64,000 nucleotides of DNA. It comes from an uncultured Clostridia bacterium (GTDB lineage Bacteria > Bacillota > Clostridia > Oscillospirales > Acutalibacteraceae). The DNA lies in contig CAMZEH010000001.1 of assembly GCA_947305745.1 (NCBI GenBank), forward strand, positions 354,720-418,719. The letters run 5' to 3'. Positions 19,520 to 28,035 of the stretch are shown piece by piece. The notes beneath the pieces are model-generated. The model searched no databases, was not told the DNA's origin, and saw only the letters and a list, made by a program, of their open reading frames with translations. Position numbers and translations under genes: made by a program. The first letter of the stretch is position 1. Each line of letters starts with the position of its first letter.

Positions 19520-20848
19520 ATGTACAATTTAAGCGATGAAATCCAAAAAATATCAGAAAAAAACCCAAACGAACCCGAGTTTTTAAATGCGGTGGAAGAA
19601 GTTCTCGAGTCTGTTGCACCTGTTCTCAAAGATGATAAGTATCAAAATGAATCTATAATTGAGAGAATAACCGAACCTGACAGGCAAATAGCATTCAGAG
19701 TTTCTTGGATTGACGACAGCGGAAAAATCCAGGTAAACAGAGGCTACAGAGTGCAATTCAATAACGCTCTCGGACCATATAAAGGCGGGCTTCGTTTTCA
19801 CCCGAGCGTGAATATGAGCATTATTAAATTTTTGGCATTCGAGCAAATTTTCAAAAATGCTCTGACAGGTCTTCCGCTTGGGGGAGGAAAAGGCGGAAGC
19901 GATTTTGATCCGAAAGGTAAGAGCGACGCTGAAATTATGCGGTTTTGTCAGAGTTTTATGACCGAACTTAGCAAGTATATTGGTGCTGACAAAGATGTTC
20001 CCGCAGGTGATATAGGTGTCGGCGAACGTGAAATCGGTTATATGTTTGGGCAATACAAAAGACTTCGTGATACCTATGAAGGAGCGCTTACGGGCAAAAG
20101 TATAGTTTACGGCGGTTCGCTTATCAGAAAGCAAGCTACGGGATATGGGCTTGTGTATTTTACCCAAAATGTTTTAAATCATCACGGTGATGACATTTTT
20201 GGCAAAAAAGTATGTGTTTCGGGTGCAGGGAACGTTGCAATACATGCCGCCGAAAAAGCTCAACAACTCGGCTGCAAGGTCTTGACGCTTTCGGATTCCA
20301 AGGGATGGATTTACGACCCTGAAGGAATAGATTTGAGAGCTGTGAAAGATATAAAAGAAGTTATGAGAAAAGATTTGAGTTTGTACACACAGTCTCGTCC
20401 AAATGCTGAGTATCATAGCGGAAAATTTAAATGGACGATTTCCTGCGAAGTCGCGCTGCCCTGCGCTACGCAAAATGAAGTAGATGCAGAAAGTGTGCAA
20501 AACCTTATAAATGGCGGCTGCAAAATAATTTGCGAGGGAGCAAATATGCCTCTTACATCGGAAGCGCTAAAAATTGTTCTTGATTCCGACATTTTATACG
20601 CTCCCGGAAAGGCATCAAACGCAGGTGGAGTGGCAGTTTCAGGCTTAGAGATGAGCCAGAACAGTATGCGCCTAAAATGGACGGCCGAGGAAGTGGACGA
20701 AAAACTCAAGGATATTATGAACGGCATATTTAATAATATTTCCGAGGCCGCCGCGGAATACGGTGAACCCAATAATTACCTAATGGGAGCGAATATTTGC
20801 GGATTTAAACGTGTTGCCGAAGCGATTATTAAACAAGGGGCAGTTTAA
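19520..20848 (+). CDS. gdhA: NADP-specific glutamate dehydrogenase
   Basis: A 442-residue hexameric-type glutamate dehydrogenase that interconverts 2-oxoglutarate plus ammonia and glutamate. The substrate-binding core is clear: NRGYRVQFNNALGPYKGGLRFHP, then LPLGGGKGGSDFDPKGKSD with the catalytic Lys region, and DVPAGDIGVGEREIGYMFG. The Rossmann domain has VSGAGNVAIHAAEKA. Length and motifs match the assimilatory NADP enzymes of E. coli and clostridia. It sits between secreted-protein genes, with which it shows no functional link. Confidence 0.96.
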   Translation: MYNLSDEIQKISEKNPNEPEFLNAVEEVLESVAPVLKDDKYQNESIIERITEPDRQIAFRVSWIDDSGKIQVNRGYRVQFNNALGPYKGGLRFHPSVNMSIIKFLAFEQIFKNALTGLPLGGGKGGSDFDPKGKSDAEIMRFCQSFMTELSKYIGADKDVPAGDIGVGEREIGYMFGQYKRLRDTYEGALTGKSIVYGGSLIRKQATGYGLVYFTQNVLNHHGDDIFGKKVCVSGAGNVAIHAAEKAQQLGCKVLTLSDSKGWIYDPEGIDLRAVKDIKEVMRKDLSLYTQSRPNAEYHSGKFKWTISCEVALPCATQNEVDAESVQNLINGGCKIICEGANMPLTSEALKIVLDSDILYAPGKASNAGGVAVSGLEMSQNSMRLKWTAEEVDEKLKDIMNGIFNNISEAAAEYGEPNNYLMGANICGFKRVAEAIIKQGAV

Positions 20849-20915
20849 AAAATAAGCTGGCATTTTCTAAAAGATATGTTACAATGTTATTAACTTGTAT
20901 TTAAGGGGCGCGTTT

Positions 20916-21383
20916 ATGAAAAAATATCTTATAAAATTTATCTCTAGCCTTGTTTTGGGAGTCGCGGTTTTGAGCACTCTGGCGATAAGCTCTGAGGTGC
21001 ACGCTTGCTCATGTTGTGGTTATGGCTATTCGGAAATCCATGTTGCGGATGCAAGTAGTTTTCGCTGGGCAGTTGAGCAGGCTTGCTGCGATACAACCAT
21101 AGTTCTTGATGCCGATATTTATATTGATGAGCCTGTAGATATTGGCCCTTCGGTTATTATCCTTAAGAACGGTCACAAGGTAATGCAATATTACAAGATC
21201 GATCACCACGGTTATTACAGTGTCGAGCCCGTAGTTTCCTACATCCCAAACCCTGACATGGCGGTTTATGACGCTTACGGATTTTTTTTGTACTACGAAA
21301 GTGTGCCTGATACCAAAATTGTAACCTATGAAGATGTTTGGCATCCGGGTTGGACGGAAAGCGGATATTACGAGATTTATTAG
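20916..21383 (+). CDS. secreted protein B with DHxGYYS-WHPGW module
   Basis: A 155-residue exported protein. Signal peptide: KK near the start, core up to LAISSEVHA, then a Cys-rich start of the mature part (CSCCGYG). It has the same beta-strand opening as its neighbour at 21432 (EIHV.D..SF..AV) and then a block of about 60 residues nearly identical in pattern: DHHGYYS, NPDMAVYDAYGFFLYYE, VPDT, VTYEDVWHPGWTE. It ends just after this module and lacks the Gly-rich half found in paralogues A and C, so it is either a short form or a truncated copy. ATG at 20916 follows AGGGG; an earlier in-frame GTG/TTG-type start is less likely. Confidence 0.78.
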   Translation: MKKYLIKFISSLVLGVAVLSTLAISSEVHACSCCGYGYSEIHVADASSFRWAVEQACCDTTIVLDADIYIDEPVDIGPSVIILKNGHKVMQYYKIDHHGYYSVEPVVSYIPNPDMAVYDAYGFFLYYESVPDTKIVTYEDVWHPGWTESGYYEIY

Positions 21384-21431
21384 TTACGAATTTGTTTTAA
21401 CAGAATTTAATGATTTATAAGGAGAAAATGT

Positions 21432-22442
21432 ATGAATAGTAAATTATGTAAAATTTTATCATCTGTTGTCTTGAGTGCTTTGGTTTTGACTGCGATGCCG
21501 ATAGCTTCAAATTCGGTTTATGCCGAAAATTCGGTTTATAAAAATAATAATTATTATTCTGGTAAAGAAATACATGTCATCGATTCGAATTCTTTTGCCG
21601 TAGCGGTTTGCAATGCGTCTCACGGTGACGTCATTATGATCGACAGAGATATTACTCTCGACAGGACCATCAAAATTAACTCTTCCGTTACGATTGATCT
21701 ATGTGACCACAGAATTAACTTAGCAAACAATGCGCATATTGAGGTTGGCGAAAAAGTTTTTAGTCACGTGCAATACTATAATGTTGATCATCCGGGGTAT
21801 TATTCAAGCGAGCGCAAAGTCACATACGTTTCAAATCCCGATGTAGCGGTTTATGATGCTTTCGGAAGATTCCTTTATTATGAACGTGTTCCAGATACAG
21901 AAGTGGTGACTTACGAAAACGTGTGGCATCCGGGATGGACGGAAACGAAGAGCCGTGATATCTATAACTATTTAGATCATTTGGACATTGTCATCGAATA
22001 TGGGGATATTGTCGGTGCGAGCGGCTACAATGGTGCCGATGGCACGGAAAATACATTTGGCAATTGCAGTGGACGCAACGGCGGCGACGGTAAGAATGCC
22101 ATTACGGTCGTTTCCGGTACGCTTAGACTCAGAAACGTTTCCGTTACGGGTGGAAGCGGCGGAAACGGCGGTGACGGAAAGTATCAAGCTATACTTCATG
22201 TTCCTTTCTTTACCGGAAATGGCGGAAATGGCGGAAATGGCGGTGACGCTGGGCACGCAGTAATTCTCTCTCGTAAAGGAGCAAATTTAGTTCAGGAAAA
22301 GGGCGTTATTTTAAAACCGGGCAATTGCGGAAACGGCGGTAAAGGGGGACCTGCAAATCCTAATCACTGGGTCGGAAAAGGCAGTCCTGGAAAAAGAGGG
22401 ATGAGCGGTCATAACGTATCAGCTATCAGAAAAGATTTTTAG
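21432..22442 (+). CDS. secreted glycine-rich protein C with DHxGYYS-WHPGW module
   Basis: A 336-residue exported protein made of four visible parts: a signal peptide ending near NSVYA; a beta-strand region (EIHVIDSNSFAVAV, TIDLCDHRINL); a module of about 60 residues shared with protein B (VDHPGYYSSE, NPDVAVYDAFGRFLYYERVPDT, VWHPGWTE); and a Gly-rich half with GGSGGNGGDG and GNGGNGGNGGDAG blocks shared with protein A. It therefore joins elements of both paralogues. AAGGAG precedes the ATG, 48 bases after protein B, so B and C are probably co-transcribed. Function unknown; surface exposure is inferred. Confidence 0.8.
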   Translation: MNSKLCKILSSVVLSALVLTAMPIASNSVYAENSVYKNNNYYSGKEIHVIDSNSFAVAVCNASHGDVIMIDRDITLDRTIKINSSVTIDLCDHRINLANNAHIEVGEKVFSHVQYYNVDHPGYYSSERKVTYVSNPDVAVYDAFGRFLYYERVPDTEVVTYENVWHPGWTETKSRDIYNYLDHLDIVIEYGDIVGASGYNGADGTENTFGNCSGRNGGDGKNAITVVSGTLRLRNVSVTGGSGGNGGDGKYQAILHVPFFTGNGGNGGNGGDAGHAVILSRKGANLVQEKGVILKPGNCGNGGKGGPANPNHWVGKGSPGKRGMSGHNVSAIRKDF

Positions 22443-22457
22443 AATCCTCTAAATAAA

Positions 22458-22486
22458 TTGACACCTCGGGCTTGATTTGTTAAAAT
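22458..22486 (+). promoter_or_regulatory. smpB promoter
   Basis: TTGACA at 22458-22463 and TAAAAT at 22481-22486 with a 17-base spacer. The same stretch can form a hairpin (CCTCGG with CCGGGG, and GATTT with AAATC) followed by T, so it may also terminate the upstream transcript. Confidence 0.7.
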
Positions 22487-22505
22487 CATTTCCGGGGGTT
22501 TTTAT

Positions 22506-22973
22506 ATGTCTAACGATTCATTTAAAACTATTGCACGCAACAAAAAAGCTTCTCATGATTATTTTGTACTTCAAACCTTTGAAGCGGGGATTGAGCTTAG
22601 GGGTACAGAGGTAAAATCGATTCGCAAGGGTAATGTTAATCTTAAAGATTCATGGTGTTCTGTGGTTAAAGGTGAAATTTTCGTCAACGGTATGCATGTA
22701 GGCCCGTACGAACAAGGAAATATTTTCAATGTGGACAGTATGCGAGTTCGCAAGCTTCTTATGCACAAAAAGGAAATAGATAAGCTCTATGGTGAAGTCA
22801 AAAAAGATGGTATTTCCATCATTCCGATTTCAATTTATTTTAAGAATTCAAATGTTAAAATGCAAATTGGGATTTGCAAGGGCAAAAAGCTTTACGACAA
22901 ACGAAAAGTCATGGCTGAGCGTTCTGCAAACAGAACTATCGAACGCGCTATAAAGGAAAGAAATAAATCTTAA
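22506..22973 (+). CDS. smpB: SsrA-binding protein SmpB
   Basis: A 155-residue SmpB, the partner of tmRNA in rescuing stalled ribosomes. Signature segments are present: ARNKKASHDYFV, GIELRGTEVKSIRKGNVNLKDSW, a central MHVGPYEQGN, and the basic C-terminal tail DKRKVMAERSANRTIERAIKERNK. The ATG follows GGGGG. No tmRNA gene is adjacent, although ssrA often lies next to smpB in other bacteria. It converges with spo0A across a strong hairpin. Confidence 0.96.
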   Translation: MSNDSFKTIARNKKASHDYFVLQTFEAGIELRGTEVKSIRKGNVNLKDSWCSVVKGEIFVNGMHVGPYEQGNIFNVDSMRVRKLLMHKKEIDKLYGEVKKDGISIIPISIYFKNSNVKMQIGICKGKKLYDKRKVMAERSANRTIERAIKERNKS

Positions 22974-22982
22974 ATTTAATTA

Positions 22983-23013
22983 AGAAAGCTGCACTGAAAT
23001 TGTGCAGCTTTCT
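22983..23013. terminator. bidirectional terminator between smpB and spo0A
   Basis: A 12-base perfect stem, AGAAAGCTGCAC at 22983-22994 with GTGCAGCTTTCT at 23002-23013, with a 7-base loop, between two converging genes. T-rich stretches lie on either side but neither tail is a clean T run. Confidence 0.8.
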
Positions 23014-23051
23014 AAAGTTTGAGGTTTTGATTTTTCTTTGCCCAAAGATTA

Positions 23052-23846
23052 TTAACTCGCAGTTTGAAATTCCAATCTGAGTTTATCACTTATCATGGCT
23101 ATGAATTCAGAATTTGTAGGTTTCCCTCTTGAATTATGTATTGTGTATCCGAAATATGAATTTAGTATGTCTACATCACCTCTGTCCCAAGCGACTTCTA
23201 TAGCATGCCTAATTGCTCGTTCGACTCTTGAAGAAGTTGTGTCGAATTTTTTTGCGACTGATGGATAAAGTTGTTTTGTAACGGCGTTAATTATGTCAGG
23301 ATTTTTAACCGACATCATTATAGAGCTTCTCAAATATTGATACCCCTTAATATGCGCAGGAACACCTATTTGATGTAATATTTCCGTTATCTTGATTTCC
23401 ATATTTTTACCCTCACTAATTAATATATTTGATTCGTTTATTTTAGATATGTTTTCTTTTTTTGAAGATTTTCTGTGTAAAATTTGATGTATCCTTTCGA
23501 TAATATCATAGTGGTTCAGAGGTTTAATCAAGAAAGCCTTGGCACCCGCCGATATTACTTCTTTTTCCAAGGTGGGTCGACTGAAATTGGAAACTACCAT
23601 AAAAATTGGCATTTGTATTTGCTGATTTTTGCGTATAGTGGTGATAATTCCTATTGCATCGATGCGTGGCATAAATAAATCCATGATGACAATGTCGGGG
23701 CGTGAATTTTCGATGAGTTCAATTATTTTGAAGCCATCTTTGGGCAAAAATGACAAATCCATTGAATTTTGTCTGAGCATGTCCAACGCCTCGCGACTGA
23801 AGTCGGTACAATCCTCCGAAACCAGAATTTTTAACCTCTTTTGCAT
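23052..23846 (-). CDS. spo0A: sporulation master regulator Spo0A
   Basis: A 264-residue response regulator that commits the cell to sporulation. The receiver domain has an acidic pair at E11-D12 (usually DD), the phospho-acceptor D56 in [13 protein letters not shown]86 and K108 in AFLIKPL. The C-terminal Spo0A DNA-binding domain is unmistakable: [18 protein letters not shown], then [18 protein letters not shown] and [26 protein letters not shown] precedes the ATG. It follows spoIVB by 118 bases in the conserved spoIVB-spo0A order. The receiver half looks more diverged from Bacillus than the DNA-binding half. Confidence 0.97.
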   Translation of the reverse strand: MQKRLKILVSEDCTDFSREALDMLRQNSMDLSFLPKDGFKIIELIENSRPDIVIMDLFMPRIDAIGIITTIRKNQQIQMPIFMVVSNFSRPTLEKEVISAGAKAFLIKPLNHYDIIERIHQILHRKSSKKENISKINESNILISEGKNMEIKITEILHQIGVPAHIKGYQYLRSSIMMSVKNPDIINAVTKQLYPSVAKKFDTTSSRVERAIRHAIEVAWDRGDVDILNSYFGYTIHNSRGKPTNSEFIAMISDKLRLEFQTAS

Positions 23847-23882
23847 AATTTTTCCTCCTATTAAAATGATTTATGATATTTA

Positions 23883-23910
23883 TATTTACATAATTTTCCA
23901 GTTATGTCAA
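23883..23910 (-). promoter_or_regulatory. possible spo0A promoter
   Basis: On the minus strand TTGACA (23905-23910) is followed after 16 bases by TAAATA (23883-23888), upstream of the spo0A ATG. The -10 is weak. No clear 0A box or sigma-H site was identified. Confidence 0.4.
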
Positions 23911-23964
23911 TAGTTTCAATAAAATTTAACATTATTCGTTATAAATGTAAAAAAATGGAATTTT

Positions 23965-25188
23965 TTATTCGTGATTTTTGTTGTGTGTTTGGTAAATCTT
24001 GTTGGAATTTGTAAGCATAGTTTCTGCAAAAATACCGTATCCTTTTGATGGGTTATTCACCAAAACATGTGTTATCGCGCCGACTAAAGCCTTATTTTGT
24101 ATAATAGGGCTGCCGCTCATGCCTTGTACGATACCGCCCGTTTTTTCGAGGAGTTCGGGGTCAGTTATCGTTAATTTAATATTCTTTGTAGGAGAATTTA
24201 CATTGTAGTTAATAGAATCGATATTTATGTCATAAAAATGTGGTGTATTTCCTTCGGCAGTGGTTATGATCTGAGCTTTACCCGTTTTTATGTCTTGCTT
24301 GGCGGCAATTTCGATAGGTTCTATATTTGTTTGAGCGTCACAAGCGAGCTTTCCGTATATGCCCGTTTCGCTGTTAGAATAAATTTCACCGATAGGTTTT
24401 TGACCGGTAAAATAGCCGTGAATTTCGCCTGGTTCACCGGGTTGACTTTTTTGTACATCCATTATGGAAACTTTTTCCACGGTGCCTTTAAACACAGAAA
24501 GCATATTTCCCGTATCTATATCACAAATGCCGTGCCCAAGCCCCGCAAACATCTTTGTATTCGGGTCAAAAAACGTCATGGTTCCGATCCCCGCCGAGCT
24601 GTCACGTACCCAGACGCCTGCCGAATAATTCGATTGATCTTCGTTTGGGATGGGGGTCAGCGGTAGGATTATTTCTTTGTCTTTTCTGATGACGTTCAAT
24701 ATAATTTCATTTCCGTCAGAGTTCTTTATAACGTTTTCAAATTCATCGGTTGATTTTATGTCTTGATCGTTGGCTTTTAGTATGACGTCGCCTTTTTGCA
24801 GAGTTTTTTCGTGTTGGCTTTTTTTAATTCCAAGAAAATCTTTTTCACCGCATTTTTTGGGATTATCGACAACTATAATGCCGTCCGTGTAAATTTTAGC
24901 TCCGAACGGTACACCGCAAGGTAAGACGTATTTCTTGGGCTCGGCGCTTACGGAAACGCTTTTCACGGGGAAGAGATTAAGTAATTTTATATCGGAGGAG
25001 CATGCACCACCCGAGGTAGGCCTTTTGTTTTGATTTACATAGTACGGAAACATCTCAAAGTCAGCATTTTTCGGTTCGTAAACGCTGTAATTATCGGGCA
25101 TTTCTTCGTGAGCGTAAATAATTCCGCCAAATACGAAACTGCTGATTATGAGCAAAGTCATACTGCATTTTTGAAAAAATTTTTTCAT
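23965..25188 (-). CDS. spoIVB: SpoIVB peptidase
   Basis: A 407-residue serine peptidase of family S55, made in the forespore and secreted to the intermembrane space, where it triggers SpoIVFB-dependent pro-sigma-K processing. It has an N-terminal hydrophobic anchor (TLLIISSFVFGGIIY), a PDZ domain at about 125-180 (LQKGDVILKANDQDI) and the peptidase domain. The catalytic triad appears as H219 (GLGHGICD), D343 (LTITDPELL) and S358 (VQGMSGSPII), with the same spacing as in the Bacillus protein. It is followed by spo0A on the same strand. Confidence 0.95.
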   Translation of the reverse strand: MKKFFQKCSMTLLIISSFVFGGIIYAHEEMPDNYSVYEPKNADFEMFPYYVNQNKRPTSGGACSSDIKLLNLFPVKSVSVSAEPKKYVLPCGVPFGAKIYTDGIIVVDNPKKCGEKDFLGIKKSQHEKTLQKGDVILKANDQDIKSTDEFENVIKNSDGNEIILNVIRKDKEIILPLTPIPNEDQSNYSAGVWVRDSSAGIGTMTFFDPNTKMFAGLGHGICDIDTGNMLSVFKGTVEKVSIMDVQKSQPGEPGEIHGYFTGQKPIGEIYSNSETGIYGKLACDAQTNIEPIEIAAKQDIKTGKAQIITTAEGNTPHFYDINIDSINYNVNSPTKNIKLTITDPELLEKTGGIVQGMSGSPIIQNKALVGAITHVLVNNPSKGYGIFAETMLTNSNKIYQTHNKNHE

Positions 25189-25305
25189 TTAATCACCGCC
25201 TGCGAAAATAAAGTAAAATGATGTATAAAATTGTAGACAGAATTATTGTATGTATTTTAATGAAAATCAACAAAAGAAAATATTGGATAATAAATTATAT
25301 TTTCT

Positions 25306-25334
25306 TAGACATATCACTTACTGGCTGGTATAAT
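25306..25334 (+). promoter_or_regulatory. promoter of the 25368 gene
   Basis: TAGACA at 25306-25311 (one mismatch to consensus) and TATAAT at 25329-25334 with a 17-base spacer. Confidence 0.6.
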
Positions 25335-25367
25335 ATATTTATAAGCTAAAATTTAGGAGTGAAACTT

Positions 25368-26147
25368 TTGGAGAAAAATTATTTTAATACTGTCTGTGAA
25401 ATTATTTCGTCAAGCGAGAGAATGAAAAAATTTGAGTTTGTCAAAGAGGGAGAATACACCGCAAAATTTGAAGGTAGCGAGAATTCTTATGAAATTTCCT
25501 ACGATACAACGAAAAGTTTGATATCAATCTTTTCGCTCGGAGAAAACGAGGCGGAAAAAAAGACGCTTTCTTCGTGGCTTATGGAATTCGACAAGTGCAC
25601 ATCAAAAGACGTAAACATGATTGCAAATGATTTTATGGATATCATGGCGGGAAGCAGCAAAAAAAGCGCATCAAATAGACCGCAAAAGAAGAGCAGCAGT
25701 GACGAAAGCAATGTCACCGGACTGTTTTTTGCAAATCGTATGGCAAGTATGTTTCCCGAGCTTAAAGATAAAATTCAAGGCGAAAAAAAAGAAACAGGCG
25801 ATATTAAGATCGCGTCGTTTACGGAGAATGAGATTTTGCCGTGCGTAGAAAATTTTTTGGTTAGTGAGAAAAATAAATCCAGAATAAAAAAATTCGGTAA
25901 TCTTCTCAGCGACCTTTATCACAGCGGTACACTTGATACTCGCAGCGTAATAACTATGGGGATTCTGTGCGGGATCGAAAATAAAACCGCCGAAGAAAAT
26001 CTTAGAAGTGCGGTAAGCGACGAGCTTTCAAAGGCATGGAACGCATCGCTTAAATATAAAGGTAAAAAAGTAAAACCTGAAAAGCTTAAAACCAAAAAAT
26101 CGTTTATGTCAAAGCTTTTGGAAGCGCAAAAAAATATGGAAAAATAA
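25368..26147 (+). CDS. conserved hypothetical protein, 259 residues
   Basis: A soluble protein without signal peptide. The N-terminal 90 residues form one mixed domain, a Ser/Lys-rich linker follows (SSKKSASNRPQKKSSSDES), and the C-terminal half begins with TGLFFANRMASMFPELKDKI and is helical, ending in a Lys-rich tail. The C-terminal part resembles proteins I recall as DUF7674 in clostridia, but I cannot verify this. TTG at 25368 is chosen because AGGAG lies 8 bases upstream; a GTG at 25359 overlaps that site. It has its own promoter and a hairpin downstream. No function is suggested by spoIVB and the SpoIIM-like gene on either side. Confidence 0.75.
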   Translation: MEKNYFNTVCEIISSSERMKKFEFVKEGEYTAKFEGSENSYEISYDTTKSLISIFSLGENEAEKKTLSSWLMEFDKCTSKDVNMIANDFMDIMAGSSKKSASNRPQKKSSSDESNVTGLFFANRMASMFPELKDKIQGEKKETGDIKIASFTENEILPCVENFLVSEKNKSRIKKFGNLLSDLYHSGTLDTRSVITMGILCGIENKTAEENLRSAVSDELSKAWNASLKYKGKKVKPEKLKTKKSFMSKLLEAQKNMEK

Positions 26148-26153
26148 AAAATT

Positions 26154-26200
26154 ATTCCTCCCAGTCTTCGTTTTGAGGTTTCGGGAGGAATATTTCTGTT
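26154..26200 (+). terminator. hairpin after the 25368 gene
   Basis: ATTCCTCCC at 26154-26162 pairs perfectly with GGGAGGAAT at 26183-26191, followed by a moderately T-rich tail. Confidence 0.65.
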
Positions 26201-26260
26201 TAAAGATGAATATTTTTGATTATCCGATAATTTTTGAGAAGTAAAAAATAAGGGGTAATT

Positions 26261-26902
26261 ATGAAAAAACTTCTATCCACAACAAAAAAATTTTTATCCG
26301 AAAACGATATTTATAATTTTGGAAAGAACAATAGAATTCTGCTGTTGATGTTTTTTTGTTTGATAATCGGAATGACTGTCGGTTCAATTTCCGCCGGGTG
26401 CATAAACTTCGAAACGCTCGATAGATTAAATGCAGTTTTCCTCACCGATTTTAAGCAAAGAATTTCGCAAAGTGGAGCGGAAGTTTTTGTTTCCTCGCTG
26501 TCGCTTTACTTCATTTTTGCGCTTATTCTTGAGCTTTCCGCGTTTGCCGCCTGGGGGATTGTATCCGTACCGCTTTTGCTGATTTTTAAAGGAATCGGAA
26601 TGGGACTTTCGGGCGGATATTTGTATTTGGTTTACGGCCTCAAGGGCATAGCATTTTATATTTTAATTTTAGTTCCCGGCATATTCATTTCATCGATTGC
26701 ATTTGCGTTTTTCGGCGTTTCTGCATTTAAAAGCTCGTTTGCGATTTCAAAAAAGTTTTTACCGAAGCCGTCCGACGCCGTGCTTTGGAGTTATGTTAAA
26801 TCAAATGTAAAAAAACTAGGTTATTGTACGCTTTTGCTGTGTTTTTCGGCGTTCTTGGACACGGCTTTTATGATGATGTTTTCGAGCTTTTTTGAATTCT
26901 AA
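26261..26902 (+). CDS. SpoIIM-like (DUF95) membrane protein
   Basis: A 213-residue protein with five or more membrane segments. The layout matches SpoIIM: a first span (LLLMFFCLIIGMTVGSISAG), a loop, two central spans with the LIFKGIGMGLSGGYLYLVYGLKG block, then a VPGIFISSIAFAFFG span and a last C-terminal span. SpoIIM joins SpoIID and SpoIIP in the peptidoglycan-degrading machine that drives engulfment. DUF95 members also occur outside sporulation, so the role is inferred. AGGGG precedes the ATG by a short distance. It ends two bases from the convergent pseudouridine synthase gene. Confidence 0.62.
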   Translation: MKKLLSTTKKFLSENDIYNFGKNNRILLLMFFCLIIGMTVGSISAGCINFETLDRLNAVFLTDFKQRISQSGAEVFVSSLSLYFIFALILELSAFAAWGIVSVPLLLIFKGIGMGLSGGYLYLVYGLKGIAFYILILVPGIFISSIAFAFFGVSAFKSSFAISKKFLPKPSDAVLWSYVKSNVKKLGYCTLLLCFSAFLDTAFMMMFSSFFEF

Positions 26903-26903
26903 G

Positions 26904-27875
26904 CTAAAAATTATCATAAAAATCTTTGATAAACCAGATTTTTTCTTTTGGTATCTTAAACTCTTTTCTGTTCAGATAATTAAGAGTTCCCGCATCGGAT
27001 TTAAAATCAAACACGAGTCTATATGAGCAAAGCGCTTGAAATTTATATCCTTTTGAGCGGTTAATGTCGTTTTTGCCATATTTCCCGTCGCCCAAAAGCG
27101 GATTACCGATAGACGCAAAATGCGCACGTATTTGATGAGTTCTGCCCGTAAGCAGCTCGACGTCCAAAAGACTGAAATCTTTCTTTGACGTTATAGTTTT
27201 ATATCTTGTTACAATGCTTTTTAAGTTTTCCGACCCATTTTTACGATTTTTTATAAAAACTTTGTTTTGCTGTGAGTCTTTTTCTAAGTATCCCGTCAAA
27301 GTACCGTCTTTTGGTTTTATATTTCCGCAAACTATACATATATAATTTTTGTGAATTTCACGATTTTTCATTTTATCATTCAGTATGGCGAGAGTTTCGG
27401 AGTTTTTTGCGGCTATAACGATGCCCGAAGTATTGCGGTCTATGCGGTTGACGAGGGCAGGAGAAAAAGAATGCTCGTTTTCGGGGATATATTCACCCTT
27501 TTTGAACATATAATTTTTAATCCTGTTGATAAGGCAGTCAACCTGAAAATTCTCGTCCGGATGAACGATTAAACCCGCTTTCTTGTTTACGAGCAAGATA
27601 TTCTCGTCCTCATAGACAATATCAATGTCGGAAGGCGCTTTTTTAAAGTCGTCAGCGTAGCTGAGCGGCTCAAAAAATTCATCGTTAATATAAAGCTCAA
27701 GAACGTCGTTTTCACAGAGTTTTTCGGAGTTTTGAGCTTTTTTGCCATTTATTTTTATTCGTTTTTTTCTGATGTACTTCTGAACTAAAGTTTCGGGCAG
27801 ACGTGGAAAACTTTTACATAAAAATTTATCGAGCCTTTTTCCGGAATCGTTTTTGTTTATTATAATTTTTTTCAT
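26904..27875 (-). CDS. RluA-family pseudouridine synthase
   Basis: A 323-residue enzyme that converts specific uridines in rRNA (or tRNA) to pseudouridine. It has an N-terminal S4 RNA-binding domain (SGKRLDKFLCKSFP, YIRKKRIKINGKK) and the catalytic domain with LVNRIDRNTSGIVIAAKN, where the Asp after RI is the catalytic residue, plus the GRTHQIRAHFASIGNPLLGD motif. Members of RluA, RluC and RluD type cannot be told apart here; the S4 domain favours the RluC/RluD group. It stands alone, divergent from glmS. Confidence 0.9.
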   Translation of the reverse strand: MKKIIINKNDSGKRLDKFLCKSFPRLPETLVQKYIRKKRIKINGKKAQNSEKLCENDVLELYINDEFFEPLSYADDFKKAPSDIDIVYEDENILLVNKKAGLIVHPDENFQVDCLINRIKNYMFKKGEYIPENEHSFSPALVNRIDRNTSGIVIAAKNSETLAILNDKMKNREIHKNYICIVCGNIKPKDGTLTGYLEKDSQQNKVFIKNRKNGSENLKSIVTRYKTITSKKDFSLLDVELLTGRTHQIRAHFASIGNPLLGDGKYGKNDINRSKGYKFQALCSYRLVFDFKSDAGTLNYLNRKEFKIPKEKIWFIKDFYDNF

Positions 27876-27940
27876 ATTAATATCATTTTACAGGTTTTTG
27901 GTGCAAAAAACAATCGTTTCTTTACATAGAGCGCTTAATA

Positions 27941-27969
27941 TTGACAATTTTTACGCACTGTTATAAAAT
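27941..27969 (+). promoter_or_regulatory. glmS promoter
   Basis: TTGACA at 27941-27946 and TAAAAT at 27964-27969 with a 17-base spacer. The leader to the glmS ATG is only about 60 bases, too short for a glmS ribozyme. Confidence 0.7.
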
Positions 27970-28035
27970 ATGAGCGAATGAAGTATATATTTGATAAGTG
28001 TAAAGCTGTATCAATTTTTATAAAAGGAGAATATT

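Noticed and set aside
22140..22270. Short GGNGG-coding repeats in the glycine-rich gene as a possible CRISPR or DNA repeat array
   Set aside because: The repeats follow codon periodicity in a secreted protein and lack spacers.
22974..23051. Possible tmRNA gene next to smpB
   Set aside because: The gap is under 80 bases and holds only a terminator hairpin.
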